DNA of 64,000 nucleotides from positions 4,340,001-4,404,000 of the forward strand of contig NZ_CP050145.1 in NCBI RefSeq assembly GCF_016767715.1, written 5' to 3'. Numbering within the stretch: position 1 is the stretch's first letter; every line of letters starts with the position of its first letter. The position numbers were made by a program, and so were the translations under genes. This DNA is from Mycobacteroides chelonae (GTDB lineage Bacteria; Actinomycetota; Actinomycetes; Mycobacteriales; Mycobacteriaceae). Shown here piece by piece: positions 41,704 to 49,757 of the stretch. The notes beneath the pieces are model-generated. The model was not told where the DNA came from. It searched no databases and was given only the letters and a program-made list of their open reading frames with translations.

Positions 41704-42815
41704 CAGATCAGCCCCCATTCCTTGGCAATGAGTTCATAGGACCTGCGCCGGTCTTCGTGCCGGTGAGTGATGGAGGTAACCACCAGTTCGTCGGCACCGG
41801 TGACCCTGGCCAGGGTGTTGAGCCGCTCGGCGACCTGGCCCGCGTCTCCGACGAACTGGGTAGCGACCCGATCTTCCGACTGACGACGCTCCTCATCGGT
41901 AAGTGGTTGTGCACCATCGGGGTCGGGATAGGGAATGGCGCCATGCCCCGATCGGATCGAGTGCACCCAACGACCAAAGGTGCTGGTGAGATGGCGCGCG
42001 GTCTGCTCGTCCTCGGCGGCTACGGCGTCCGCCGAGACGATGACGTACGGCTCGGCCAGCGCCGCGGAGGGCCGGAACGCCTCGCGGTACGCCTCGATGG
42101 CCTCCAGGGTGGACCAGGGGGTGACGTGGTAGTTCGCTACGAAAGGCAGACCGCGCCGGGCCGCCACCTGAGCCGATTCACCCTTGCTGGAACCGAACAG
42201 CCACAGCGGCAGATCGGCGCCCTCGCCCGGACGGATATGTAGCGCAACACCTTCCGCACTGACGTACGTACCGTCAAGAAACGCCTGGATATCGGACACC
42301 TGCTGATCGAAATCGGCGATCTGTGCGCCCGGCTGCTGCAGGGTAGCTACGGTGGCCCGCAGCTTCGGGTTGTCCTTGATGCCGAACTCCGTAGGCGCCT
42401 CCGGGATGAACAACCCATCCACCTCATGGGCGGGGGCAGGTTCGGGCTTCTGCTCATTTCCGGCAAGCCGATCCCTGATGCGATGGCCCGTGCGCCCGAG
42501 GCCCAGATCGATACGCCCCGGGTAGAGCGCATCGAGGATACCGAAACTCTCCACGACTGCAGCGGCCGTAGTCGAGGCGACCTGGACGGCACCGGCACCC
42601 ACCCGGATCCGACGGGTAGCGGCAGCGATATGCGCGATGACCAGTGCGGGAACGGTGCTCGCCACCGCGACGAAGTGGTGCTCGGCGAGCCAGTAGCGGC
42701 GGTACCCCCATTGCTCGGCATGCTGGGCCAGGTCGATCGAATTACGCAGTGCCGTCGCGGCATCCGATCCTTCGCTGACCGGGGACAGATCGAGAACCGA
42801 GAGTGGGACGTTCAT
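41703..42815 (-). CDS. LLM-class flavin-dependent oxidoreductase (YtmO-like)
   Basis: A 370-residue luciferase-like protein of the single-chain MsnO8 group. It begins VPLSVLDLSPVSEG and contains YRRYWLAEHHF, GAGAVQVASTT, LYPGRIDLGLGRTG and LWLFGSSKGESA, all typical of that group. It needs reduced FMN or F420. It overlaps genes on both sides (4 bases upstream, 1 base downstream), so it belongs to the seven-gene operon with the ABC transporter. A homologue (YtmO) occurs in the Bacillus ytmI cysteine-derivative operon. Confidence 0.88.
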   Translation of the reverse strand: MNVPLSVLDLSPVSEGSDAATALRNSIDLAQHAEQWGYRRYWLAEHHFVAVASTVPALVIAHIAAATRRIRVGAGAVQVASTTAAAVVESFGILDALYPGRIDLGLGRTGHRIRDRLAGNEQKPEPAPAHEVDGLFIPEAPTEFGIKDNPKLRATVATLQQPGAQIADFDQQVSDIQAFLDGTYVSAEGVALHIRPGEGADLPLWLFGSSKGESAQVAARRGLPFVANYHVTPWSTLEAIEAYREAFRPSAALAEPYVIVSADAVAAEDEQTARHLTSTFGRWVHSIRSGHGAIPYPDPDGAQPLTDEERRQSEDRVATQFVGDAGQVAERLNTLARVTGADELVVTSITHRHEDRRRSYELIAKEWGLI

Positions 42816-43870
42816 GCCGACTTCCTTGCGTAGCGGTTGGTGGCGGTAGGCAGACCGAGCCGTGCGCGCAGGGTTCCGTTCTCATACTCGGTGCGGAACC
42901 CGTGGTGGGCCTGAAGAAGAGGCACGAGTTCGTCAACTATGACGGGAATGTCGAGTGCGTTGATCGCGGGCCGCAGGCGCACACCGTCGATACCCCATTC
43001 GTGCCATTGGGCGATGAGATCGGTCAGTTCCGGCGCCTGGCCGGTGAATATGGCTGCATCCGAATGGAACTCGTCCTCCCGGCCGAAGGAGACCACCAGA
43101 TCTGCGAGCACCTTGATGGTGCGGTGACCTGCCGTGTTGTGCAGGCGGGCAGGGATCTCAGCGGCAGAGGCGCCGTCGTGCGGGGTGACGAAGATGAGGT
43201 CGGCATTATTCGCGGCGAATGCCTGTCCGGGACGGCTGCGGGCGAGTGCCGCGACCACCGACTGTCCCTGCGGGGATCTGGGCGTGATGGACGGACCCTT
43301 CACCGAGAAGAAGCGGCCCTCGAAGTCGGTGTAATGCAGCTTGTCCCTGTCGATGAAGCGACCCGTCGCCAGATCTCGGATCTCGGCGTCGTCCTCCCAG
43401 CTGTCCCACAACCGCCGTACCACCTCCACGGAGTCGGCGGCCTCCTCCAGCAGGTCATGCAGCGAGAGCACCTTAGTACGGCCGAAAACGTCGGCCTCGT
43501 CTTCGGTATCGGCGATGGTCACCTGCCAGCCGGCCCGGCCGCCGGACACGATGTCGAGGGTGGCGATCGACTTGGAGATGTGGAAGGGCTCGTTGTGGGT
43601 GGCCGGTGCGGTGGGGATGAGCCCGATACCTGTGGTCGCCGGGGCTACGCGCGCGGCGGTCAGTATCGCGTCCAGGCGTCCGCCGGGAGTGCGGGCGAAT
43701 GAGTCCTCGAACGTCACGAAATCCAGCAGCCCGTGTTCGGCGTGCTGGACCTGCTCGGTCCAGTACTTTCCGGTCAACGGGCTGCCGGTGTGCTGATCCG
43801 CGCTCGGATGCCATCCGTACCCGTCCAGAGCCAATCCGAGCAGTGTGGTCACGGCATGTTCAACGTCCAC
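42812..43870 (-). CDS. LLM-class flavin-dependent monooxygenase
   Basis: A 352-residue luciferase-fold protein. It resembles the NtaA/YxeK branch: LALDGYGWHPSA, LLDFVTFEDSFA, GIGLIPTAPATHNEPFHISK, DIVSGGRAGWQVT and LHYTDFEGRFFSVKGPSITP, then SPQGQSVV. Start GTG 43870 gives MDVEHAVTTLLG. A 74-base gap separates it from the GNAT gene; the next gene starts within its last codons. It probably oxidises a small sulfur or nitrogen compound taken up by the adjacent ABC transporter. Confidence 0.87.
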   Translation of the reverse strand: MDVEHAVTTLLGLALDGYGWHPSADQHTGSPLTGKYWTEQVQHAEHGLLDFVTFEDSFARTPGGRLDAILTAARVAPATTGIGLIPTAPATHNEPFHISKSIATLDIVSGGRAGWQVTIADTEDEADVFGRTKVLSLHDLLEEAADSVEVVRRLWDSWEDDAEIRDLATGRFIDRDKLHYTDFEGRFFSVKGPSITPRSPQGQSVVAALARSRPGQAFAANNADLIFVTPHDGASAAEIPARLHNTAGHRTIKVLADLVVSFGREDEFHSDAAIFTGQAPELTDLIAQWHEWGIDGVRLRPAINALDIPVIVDELVPLLQAHHGFRTEYENGTLRARLGLPTATNRYARKSA

Positions 43871-43944
43871 GAACCGCGTGACGAAGGCGTTTATCTCACC
43901 TTGAAGGAAAAGCCGTTCGGTTCTCTGTGCCCAGCCAGGGCCGC

Positions 43945-44433
43945 CTACAGGCCCTTCTCGAACGGATGGATACCGACCTCGTCCGCGGACAGCGTCTGGT
44001 CATAAAGCGGCCGATACCCCGCAGACAGATACAGCGCCTTGGCCTCGGGCTGGCGTGGACCGGTGGTGAGGTAGATGCGCCGGTACCCGCGGCTGCGAAT
44101 CTCCTGTTCCAGTGCAGCCAGGGTGCGCCCCGCCAATCCCTGACGGCGGTGGGCGCTGGACGTCCAGATACGTTTGAGTTCAGCGGTGTCGGCGTCATAT
44201 CGCTGAAACGCGCCACCGGTCACGGCGGCACCGCCCTGGACCCCGATCAGCAGGCCGCCGTCGGGAGCCGTGAAGTGCGCGGCCGGGTAGTTGACCAGGA
44301 ACTCATGGTGCTCATCCAGGGTCCCGCCGTATCGGGTGCTGTACTCCACCGCCAACTCGGCCAGCAGCGGGGCGGCCAGCGGATCCTGCTGCTCCACCGT
44401 CACAAACTGCAGCAGATCCTCACACGCCGTCAT
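43945..44433 (-). CDS. GNAT-family N-acetyltransferase
   Basis: A 162-residue GNAT protein. The acetyl-CoA-binding motif is RRQGLAGRTLAALE, preceded by the strand AELKRIWTSSAH and followed by YLTTGPRQPEAKALYLSAGY. It starts one base after the stop of the binding-protein gene. In the Bacillus yxe and ytm operons a GNAT protein acetylates the imported S-substituted cysteine before the monooxygenase acts; the same role is inferred here from the operon content. Confidence 0.9.
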   Translation of the reverse strand: MTACEDLLQFVTVEQQDPLAAPLLAELAVEYSTRYGGTLDEHHEFLVNYPAAHFTAPDGGLLIGVQGGAAVTGGAFQRYDADTAELKRIWTSSAHRRQGLAGRTLAALEQEIRSRGYRRIYLTTGPRQPEAKALYLSAGYRPLYDQTLSADEVGIHPFEKGL

Positions 44434-44434
44434 G

Positions 44435-45367
44435 TCATCCTTGCCTGGGTAGTCCGCGGGGGTTGATCTCCGACTTGGCGACCGCCTCGTTCTCCAATCC
44501 CCAGCGCTGCAACACCTTACGATACGTGCCGTCGGCTATGGCGTGATTGATGGCGTCCGCGACGGCCCGAACCAGCCCATTGTCCTTCTTGATCAGCACC
44601 GCGATCTCCCCCTGGAGTGCCTCCCCCGCGCCGGAGAATGTGCCGACCAGCTTGGTCTGTCCGGTCGCCTGGGAGTGAAACACCGCCGTCGGATTGGGGC
44701 CCACATACGCGTCGATGCGACCCGATGCCAATGCCAGGTAGTAGCCGGTGGTCTGCTGGAAGTACTTCAGATCGGCGGCGGGAAGACCAGCCGCGACGTT
44801 CTGTTCGTTCCATTGCACCAGCAGTGCCTCCTGGTTGGTGCCCGACCCGACGCCGATGGTCTTGCCGGCGATATCCCTGGCCCCCTTGACCTTCCAGTCC
44901 AACGATCGACGCACCTCGAAGGCGACGTTGTCCAAACGGTATGTCGCGAAGTCGAACTTGTCCTTACGTTCCTCGGTCACCGTCACATTCGAGATGAACG
45001 CGTCGACCTCGCCCGAATCCACCTTGACGAAGTTCTGCGCCCAATCCGCCGAACGCAGATCTACCCGCAATCCCAGAATGTCCGCCACCAGGTACGCGAA
45101 ATCTGTTTCGATCCCGATCATCGTCTTGTCGTCATCAGCGTAAAAGCGCAGTGGTGGTGCGGAATTAGCGTCCCCGGTGACAATCAGCGTGCCGCGCCTG
45201 CGGATGGCCTCGGGCACCTCGGCGGCGATCGTATCCACCGTGGCCACGCGTACGCGGTCTTGGTCCGGACTCAGATTGAAGGCCGACGACACCTCCGGCT
45301 CCGCGCCCGTGCCACAACCGGTGAGGACAACCAGCGCGACACAGCACCACGAGATAAGACGTCTCAC
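44435..45367 (-). CDS. Polar amino-acid ABC transporter, substrate-binding lipoprotein
   Basis: A 310-residue solute-binding protein. The signal peptide has lipobox LTGC. The type II binding fold is seen in LIVTGDANSAPPLRFYADDD, IGIETDFAYLVADILGL, VDAFISNVTVTEERKDKFDF and IGVGSGTNQEALL. The 5' end overlaps the ATPase gene by 4 bases. Sequence puts it in the polar amino-acid group; given the downstream monooxygenases, the ligand may be a modified cysteine. Confidence 0.93.
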   Translation of the reverse strand: MRRLISWCCVALVVLTGCGTGAEPEVSSAFNLSPDQDRVRVATVDTIAAEVPEAIRRRGTLIVTGDANSAPPLRFYADDDKTMIGIETDFAYLVADILGLRVDLRSADWAQNFVKVDSGEVDAFISNVTVTEERKDKFDFATYRLDNVAFEVRRSLDWKVKGARDIAGKTIGVGSGTNQEALLVQWNEQNVAAGLPAADLKYFQQTTGYYLALASGRIDAYVGPNPTAVFHSQATGQTKLVGTFSGAGEALQGEIAVLIKKDNGLVRAVADAINHAIADGTYRKVLQRWGLENEAVAKSEINPRGLPRQG

Positions 45368-46125
45368 GCCAACACCTTGGACAGGAAGCCGACAGTGCGC
45401 GGATGCGACGGGTTGTCCAGCAGCTGTTCGGGCGGCCCCTGCTCGACTATCGCGCCTCGATCCATGAAGACCACGGTGTCGGCGATCTCCCGGGCAAGGC
45501 CGATCTCGTGCGTCACGATCACCAGGGTGGCGCCATCACTGGCGAGCTGGCGGATCACGTCGAGCACCTCGGTAACCAGCTCCGGATCCAGTGCCGAGGT
45601 GGGCTCGTCGAACAGAATAACCTTGGGTCGCAACGCCAAAGCTCGCGCGATGGCCACCCGCTGTTGTTGACCACCGGATAGCCGGCGCGGATACTCGGCC
45701 ACCTTGTCGGCGACGCCGACCCGTTCCAGCAGCCGGGTCGCCTCGGCCACCAGCTCGGCGCGCGGCGCCCGCCGCACCGCCAGTGGCGCCTCGATCACAT
45801 TCTCGAGCACCGTCAAATGAGGGAACAGATTGAAGTTCTGGAACACAAAGCCGACCTGCGAACGCTGCCGCAGAATGGCTCGTTCCGAGAGCTCGTAGAG
45901 CACCGAACCGCGCTGCCGGTACCCGATGAGCTCGCCGTCGATGCGGATTGTCCCGCCATCCACCTTCTCCAGGTGGTTCAGGGTGCGCAGCAGCGTCGAC
46001 TTTCCGGAGCCCGACGGCCCGATGATGACCGTCACCTCCCCTTGTTGCACAGTCAGATTCACATCACGCAGCGCCGCCACCTGGCCGTAGGACTTGTGCA
46101 CACCGCGCACCTCGATGGTGCTCAT
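45364..46125 (-). CDS. Polar amino-acid ABC transporter, ATP-binding protein
   Basis: A 253-residue GlnQ-type ATPase. It has Walker A GPSGSGKST, signature LSGGQQQRVAIARALALRP and Walker B VILFDEPTSALDPEL. It overlaps the genes on both sides by 4 bases, matching one transport unit of permease, ATPase and binding protein. Confidence 0.96.
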   Translation of the reverse strand: MSTIEVRGVHKSYGQVAALRDVNLTVQQGEVTVIIGPSGSGKSTLLRTLNHLEKVDGGTIRIDGELIGYRQRGSVLYELSERAILRQRSQVGFVFQNFNLFPHLTVLENVIEAPLAVRRAPRAELVAEATRLLERVGVADKVAEYPRRLSGGQQQRVAIARALALRPKVILFDEPTSALDPELVTEVLDVIRQLASDGATLVIVTHEIGLAREIADTVVFMDRGAIVEQGPPEQLLDNPSHPRTVGFLSKVLA

Positions 46126-47003
46126 CGATGTGCACCCCGGGCGTAATGCCGTTCGATGTAGTACTGCACGACGGTCAGTACCGACGTGATCACGATGTAC
46201 CAGACCGTGGCCACCATGAGCAGTGGCACCACCCGCCCGTTGCGCCCAAAGATGACCTGCACCTGATAGAAGAGATCGGCGATGGCCATGGTCGACACAA
46301 TGGACGTGCCCTTCACCAGGCTGATCACCTCATTGGCGGCGTTGGGCATGACCGACCGCATGGCCTGGGGCAGCACGATCCGGAAGAACTGGCGGCGCCG
46401 GGGAATACCCAGGGCTGCAGCAGCTTCCAATTGGCCTTCGTCGACGGACAGGATGCCGCCACGGATGATCTCGGCGAAGTAGGCCCCCTGGTGCAAGGTC
46501 AATCCGATCACCGCGGCGGTCAGCCCGCTCAGCAGCTCGTTGGTATCGACGGTGATCAGGCTCGGCCCGAAAGGAATCCCGAAACTGATGCTGTCGTACA
46601 GGTACGCGATGTTGAACCAGAACAGCAGCTGCACGATCAGCGGTATGGACCGAAAGATCCACACGTACGTCCACGAGATGGCCTGCAAGACCGGATTCTT
46701 GGACAGGCGTGCCGCGGCCAGCGCCACACCCAGCACGAACCCGAGCACGGTGCCGTAAATCGTCAACCTGATCGTCAGCCATAACGCGGCCAGTACCGAT
46801 TTGGCGGTGAAGTACCGCGCAAATGTCGGCCAGTCCCACCCCGGGTTGCGCACCAGACCGTGCACGAACATGGCCACGAACAGCAACGCCACGGCCGAGA
46901 GGATCCAGTTGCCCGGACGCGGCCGGCGCCGTACCCGCAGTACCGGCTGGCCAGACTCCTCAGATGCCCGAGCGCGCGGCGGCGCAGCGGGTGCCGATGT
47001 CAT
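46122..47003 (-). CDS. Polar amino-acid ABC transporter, permease
   Basis: A 293-residue HisM-type permease. After a basic N-terminus (VRRRPRPGNW) come about five to six membrane helices, with the EAA loop in EAAAALGIPRRRQFFRIVLP. The short type (single permease gene) suggests a homodimer. It is the first gene of the operon; the 123-base gap to the divergent split-barrel gene must hold the promoter, but I could not fix the -10/-35 elements with confidence. Confidence 0.94.
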   Translation of the reverse strand: MTSAPAAPPRARASEESGQPVLRVRRRPRPGNWILSAVALLFVAMFVHGLVRNPGWDWPTFARYFTAKSVLAALWLTIRLTIYGTVLGFVLGVALAAARLSKNPVLQAISWTYVWIFRSIPLIVQLLFWFNIAYLYDSISFGIPFGPSLITVDTNELLSGLTAAVIGLTLHQGAYFAEIIRGGILSVDEGQLEAAAALGIPRRRQFFRIVLPQAMRSVMPNAANEVISLVKGTSIVSTMAIADLFYQVQVIFGRNGRVVPLLMVATVWYIVITSVLTVVQYYIERHYARGAHR

Positions 47004-47126
47004 GCGGTCGAACCTAGGAACACCGACCAGTGCACAACAGTCTTTGGCTCCCGGCGAATCGAACGGCCGCTATCCGTCATGTCCGGCCGGGGAAGAATCC
47101 GCGCCGTCAGAGTGTTCAAATAAGCC

Positions 47127-47522
47127 ATGCCAGAAATCCCCGCAGGCTTCGAAGATCTCCTGGAACAGCGCCTCTACGGTCACCTGGCCACGGTCGGTGG
47201 CGACGGTTCCGCGCAGTCCAGTCCCATGTGGTTCAGCTGGGACGGCGAGCGGGTGCGGTTCACCCACACCAACAAACGGGCCAAGTTCCGCAATATTCAG
47301 ACCGAACCGCGGGTCGCCTTCTCGATCCTGGACCCCACCAACCCGTACCGATACCTGGAAGTGCGGGGCGCCATCGATCAGATCGACGATGACCCAACCG
47401 GGTCGTTCATCCAGGAGTTGGCGCACCTCTACCAGGCACCCTGGGCCGGGAAGAGCACCGGCGATGAGGCAGACCGCGTCATCCTCTACCTGCGGCCCAC
47501 CAAGTTCCTAAGCCACGGCTAG
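47127..47522 (+). CDS. PPOX-class split-barrel protein, probably F420-binding
   Basis: A 131-residue flavin/deazaflavin split-barrel protein. It has LYGHLATVGGDGSAQSSPMW, FTHTNKRAKFRNIQTEPRVA, and a C-terminal RVILYLRPTKF. This resembles the Rv1155-type F420-dependent group more than true pyridoxamine-phosphate oxidases, which are longer. Substrate unknown. It is divergent from the cysteine-type operon and overlaps the convergent TetR gene by 4 bases. Confidence 0.86.
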   Translation: MPEIPAGFEDLLEQRLYGHLATVGGDGSAQSSPMWFSWDGERVRFTHTNKRAKFRNIQTEPRVAFSILDPTNPYRYLEVRGAIDQIDDDPTGSFIQELAHLYQAPWAGKSTGDEADRVILYLRPTKFLSHG

Positions 47523-48139
47523 GCCAACGGCACCAGCAGGCGCATGCACATATCGGTGGCCCTGGCCCCCAGTTCTGCTGCACTGCACCTATTTTCATCG
47601 GCAAGCCAGTCCTCCATGAGGAGGGTCACACCGCCGACGCCGAACACGGCCGCCTCCAGCAGCGCCGGCTCCGGCTGAGCAACGTCGGGCGCGATGGTCA
47701 GGAGTATCCCGCGCGCGACACGGTTCTGAAGACTTCGGCGTTTGGCGGCCAGCCCGGGAAATCCCGCGAGGTCGGAGGTCAGAATGCGCAGCACCGCCGG
47801 GTCTGCGATGGAGTGCTCGAGGTAAGCCGTAAGCCCGGCTGTCAGCTGCACATGCGGCTGGTCGCCGGCCACTCGACCCGCCGCTGTCATGGCCGCGAAT
47901 AGTTCGGTGAACACGTCGTCCACGATCTGCAGAACCAGATCGCCGATCGCCGAGAACTGCTCGTAGAAGTACCGATCGGTCAGCCTCGTCCGCGCACAGA
48001 CACCCCGCACGGTGACCGCGGGCAGCCCACCATCGGCCCATAGCTCGCGGCCCGCCCGCACCAGCGCCACGCGCCGCTCGTCTTGGCGCTGCTCTCGCGT
48101 CTTACCACCGTACGTGCGGTGAGTCTGACCGTTCGTCAC
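47519..48139 (-). CDS. TetR/AcrR-family regulator
   Basis: A 206-residue TetR protein. The N-terminal helix-turn-helix is at about residues 22-68 (VTVRGVCARTRLTDRYFYEQ). The C-terminal ligand domain includes a stretch RILTSDLAGFPGLAAKRRSL. GTG 48139 gives MTNGQTHRTYGG. It is divergent from the carotenoid oxygenase gene over 97 bases that carry a strong promoter with a short palindrome in its spacer, so it probably controls that gene and itself. Confidence 0.9.
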   Translation of the reverse strand: MTNGQTHRTYGGKTREQRQDERRVALVRAGRELWADGGLPAVTVRGVCARTRLTDRYFYEQFSAIGDLVLQIVDDVFTELFAAMTAAGRVAGDQPHVQLTAGLTAYLEHSIADPAVLRILTSDLAGFPGLAAKRRSLQNRVARGILLTIAPDVAQPEPALLEAAVFGVGGVTLLMEDWLADENRCSAAELGARATDMCMRLLVPLA

Positions 48140-48157
48140 GCTGAAACGCCCTTCGTC

Positions 48158-48185
48158 TTGACATAGGCAACCTACTCGCTAATGT
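48158..48185 (+). promoter_or_regulatory. Promoter of the carotenoid oxygenase gene with candidate TetR operator
   Basis: TTGACA at 48158-48163 and TAATGT at 48180-48185 are separated by 16 bases, close to a consensus housekeeping promoter and rare in such GC-rich DNA. The spacer starts with TAGGCAACCTA (48164-48174), an inverted repeat with perfect 4-base arms. AGGAG at 48227-48231 is the ribosome binding site. A repressor bound at the repeat would cover the promoter. Confidence 0.6.
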
Positions 48186-48236
48186 TGAGGACACCCGTCA
48201 TCAGAAACTGCCCGACAACGCGGTCTAGGAGATTTC

Positions 48237-49742
48237 ATGACACTTGCACCCGAGCATTCCGCCTCCGACAAGGACTTTGAGGAGCTCATCTCCCGTCCCT
48301 TCGAGTCCCAGCTGCGCGAATACGACTACCAGGTCACCGATATCGACGGCGCCTTGCCGCCCGCGCTGACCGGCACGCTGTTTCGCATCGGTCCCGGCAA
48401 GTTCGAGGTGGGCACCACCGTGCTGCGGACGATGTTCGATGCCGACGGCATGGTGTCCCGATTCATCCTGGACGGTTCCTCGGTCCGCTTCACCAACCGA
48501 TATGTGCGCACTCAGCAGTTCCGGGACGGGCTGCAGCAGGGCCCGATGCGCAGACCCGGGATCACCACCCAGGTGCCCGGGAAGCTACTCGCCAACCTCC
48601 AGGTGCCGGCGAACACCGCGAACACCAACATCGTGTCACTGGCCGGGGAAATGCTGGCACTCTGGGAGGGCGGGCCACCACACCGGCTGGATCCCGATAC
48701 CCTGGAAACGCTGGGCACCAACGACTTCAAGGGCAAGCTCGGGTATGTCGGCGCCTTCTCGGCACACCCGAAATGGGATCCTGTCACCGGCGAGATGTTC
48801 AACTTCGGCCTCGACGTCTTTCCCACACCACGACTGCGCTGCTACCGGGTGAGCCCCAGCGGTCAACTCTCGCAGATCAATTCGGTAACCCTGTGGGATA
48901 TGGGCTGGAACCATGATTTCGCGCTGACCGAGAAGTACCTGGTCTTCGTGCTCGATCCGATTCGCCCCAACATTGGCCAGCTGCTGCGCGGCAAGCGTTT
49001 TGACGAAAGCCTCGAGTACCAGCTGACCAATGGCAGTACCAAGTTCATTCTGGTGCCACGCGACGGGTCGAAGCCGCTCGTCATCGAACACGCCCCGCAG
49101 ACTCATATCCATGTCACCAACGCCTTCCAGGACGGCCCAGATGCGGTGGTCGAATTCGTCAGATATGAAAGCCTCGAATTTTTACGACGAACACTGGACT
49201 CCGCCATGGGACCGAAAGACCACCCGAATCCTCATCACCATCTGGTGATCCGCGAATGGCCGGACAGTCACCTGGTGCGCTTCCGTATATCACCCAGCGG
49301 CAAGATCACCGAGGAAGTGGTGTCACAGTCCGCAAAAATCGAATTCCCGCAATATGACTGGCGCCAGTCCACTCGCAATCATCAGATCACCTATACGGCC
49401 GGGACGCTGGAACGCAAGGGCCACTACAACGGCATCTTCAAGTTCGACCATCGCACCGGCACCATGACACACTGCGACTTCGGGAAGGCCTCGGTGTGCG
49501 AACCCCTCTTTGTGCCGCGCGACAAAGACTCCGCACAAGATGACGGCTGGCTGCTCGCGGTCAATCACGATCTCGTGGAAAACCGTTCGCAACTAGTCAT
49601 TCTCGATGCGCGTGATGTCGAGCACGGCCCAGTCGCGGTGGCGCGCTTGACGCATCACTTGCCGATAGGGTTCCACGGAACCTTCACCAGACGGGTTGCC
49701 AATCCCGATGCGCCGCTACCGCATCCGGAACTAGTGGCCTAG
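48237..49742 (+). CDS. Carotenoid cleavage oxygenase (RPE65 family)
   Basis: A 501-residue non-heme iron oxygenase. The four iron-binding His are visible in AFSAHPKWD, GWNHDFALTEKYLVF, THIHVTNAF and GFHGTF. Surrounding conserved blocks are LTGTLFRIGPGKFEVG and DADGMVSRFILDG. These enzymes split carotenoid or stilbene double bonds to aldehydes; the double bond cannot be named from sequence. It has its own promoter and a divergent TetR regulator. Confidence 0.93.
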   Translation: MTLAPEHSASDKDFEELISRPFESQLREYDYQVTDIDGALPPALTGTLFRIGPGKFEVGTTVLRTMFDADGMVSRFILDGSSVRFTNRYVRTQQFRDGLQQGPMRRPGITTQVPGKLLANLQVPANTANTNIVSLAGEMLALWEGGPPHRLDPDTLETLGTNDFKGKLGYVGAFSAHPKWDPVTGEMFNFGLDVFPTPRLRCYRVSPSGQLSQINSVTLWDMGWNHDFALTEKYLVFVLDPIRPNIGQLLRGKRFDESLEYQLTNGSTKFILVPRDGSKPLVIEHAPQTHIHVTNAFQDGPDAVVEFVRYESLEFLRRTLDSAMGPKDHPNPHHHLVIREWPDSHLVRFRISPSGKITEEVVSQSAKIEFPQYDWRQSTRNHQITYTAGTLERKGHYNGIFKFDHRTGTMTHCDFGKASVCEPLFVPRDKDSAQDDGWLLAVNHDLVENRSQLVILDARDVEHGPVAVARLTHHLPIGFHGTFTRRVANPDAPLPHPELVA

Positions 49743-49757
49743 CGGGCCCGTGCCCGG

